Assembly (NCBI GenBank): GCA_016208645.1
Contig: JACQXP010000432.1
Span: forward strand, 1-6,766
Length of the DNA: 6,766 nucleotides
Source: Candidatus Methylomirabilota bacterium
GTDB lineage: Bacteria > Methylomirabilota > Methylomirabilia > Methylomirabilales > 2-02-FULL-66-22
Reading direction: 5' to 3'
The position numbers and the translations under genes were made by a program. Shown piece by piece: positions 6,337-6,766 of the stretch (positions within the stretch are counted from its first letter, which is position 1; each line of letters begins with the position of its first letter). The notes under the pieces were generated by a model. The model was not told where the DNA came from and did not search any database. It saw nothing but the letters and a program-made list of their open reading frames with translations.

Positions 6337-6766
6337 TCAATCCCCGGCCCTCAGACCGGGGCCCGGAGCGCCGGCGGTTGCAGGCCGGGCAACCAGGCGG
6401 CCCACGGTCTCTGTCAGGACCCGGGCCGATACCGGCTTGGTCAGGAACTCCTCGGCCCCCAGGGCCAGCGCCTGGTCGGCGCGGATCTGGTCCGGCCCGG
6501 TGAGGACCAGGACCGGCAGGCTTCGGGTACGACGCCCCTCGCGCACCCCCCTGAGCACCTCCCAGCCGTCCACATCCGGGAGGCTGGTGTCCAGCACGAG
6601 GCGGTCGGGTGGCCCTGCAGCTAGTGCGGCGAGGGCCTGGGCGCCGTTTTGAACGCACTCCACGACGGAGCCGGCGCTCGCCAGGGCCGTGTCGAGCCGC
6701 TGCGGGACGGGCGCCTCCTCGTCAAGCACCAGGATACGCCTCGGGCATGACCCCCGGATTGGGGGG
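6337..6766 (-). CDS. Response-regulator receiver (REC) domain, N-terminus off the right edge
   Basis: The frame is open from the window edge to TGA at 6339-6337. A GTG at 6729-6727 would give 130 residues but would remove strand beta-1. Reading upstream gives SCPRRILVLDEEAP, the normal REC beta-1 with its acidic pair (D-E), so the true start lies beyond 6766 or this is the C-terminal receiver of a longer protein. Numbered from the GTG, the phospho-acceptor is Asp47 (LVLDTSLPD), the switch Thr is Thr77 (VLVLTG) and the conserved Lys is Lys98 (FLTKP). The receiver core is therefore complete and probably active. After it comes only a short Ala/Pro/Gly tail and a stop, with no DNA-binding or enzymatic output domain. 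It lies 131 nt upstream of the kinase gene on the same strand, making it a candidate partner, though pairing is only inferred. No in-frame ATG is visible between 6729 and the edge. Confidence 0.88.
   Translation of the reverse strand, partial: PPIRGSCPRRILVLDEEAPVPQRLDTALASAGSVVECVQNGAQALAALAAGPPDRLVLDTSLPDVDGWEVLRGVREGRRTRSLPVLVLTGPDQIRADQALALGAEEFLTKPVSARVLTETVGRLVARPATAGAPGPGLRAGD

Overview
The window holds three bacterial signal-transduction genes, all read from the minus strand in the order 6766 to 1. No RNA gene, transposase, CRISPR array or convincing intrinsic terminator was seen. First comes a receiver (REC) domain, cut by the right edge (6766-6337). Next is a complete 990-residue membrane histidine kinase (6205-3233) with the layout 7 TM, PAS, PAS, GAF, HisKA, HATPase_c. 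Last is a very large second sensor protein (3112 to beyond position 1) with the layout TM, dCache-like domain, TM, HAMP, GAF, PAS, GAF, GAF and a coiled coil. It is cut by the left edge just where a histidine kinase core would be expected. Gaps of 131 and 120 nt separate the genes, so co-transcription is plausible but not shown.

The last gene is easy to overlook because its frame has no stop inside the window. It is open for 1037 codons from an ATG at 3112, and the long plus-strand frames opposite it are GC-driven shadows.

High GC in most of the window (68% in one 60-base line I counted by hand), large multi-sensor kinases and abundant degenerate 7-bp repeats suggest an environmental, probably uncultured, GC-rich bacterium. 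Groups such as Methylomirabilota/NC10, Rokubacteria or a deltaproteobacterial lineage would fit, but this is an impression and no taxonomic marker is present.

Two things stand out. (1) The complete kinase looks like a mosaic. Its TM-PAS-PAS front half (about 6205-4655) is visibly AT-richer (38% and 47% GC in two lines counted), while its GAF-kinase back half is GC-rich. The GAF block and its linkers (residues 517-694) match residues 671-848 of the neighbouring sensor at about two-thirds identity without gaps, and the match begins at the composition break. (2) Heptameric (7-bp) degenerate tandem repeats sit at every gene junction and also inside coding sequence. They encode the N-terminus of the second sensor, the stop codon and last residues of the kinase, and an insertion of about 32 residues in the kinase ATPase domain. 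A separate 12-bp perfect palindrome lies in the dCache region of the second sensor.

As a working model, the kinase senses through its membrane helices, PAS and GAF domains, the second sensor reads an extracytoplasmic ligand through its dCache domain plus cytoplasmic GAF/PAS signals, and the receiver upstream is a candidate phosphorylation partner. No output domain or target gene is visible.
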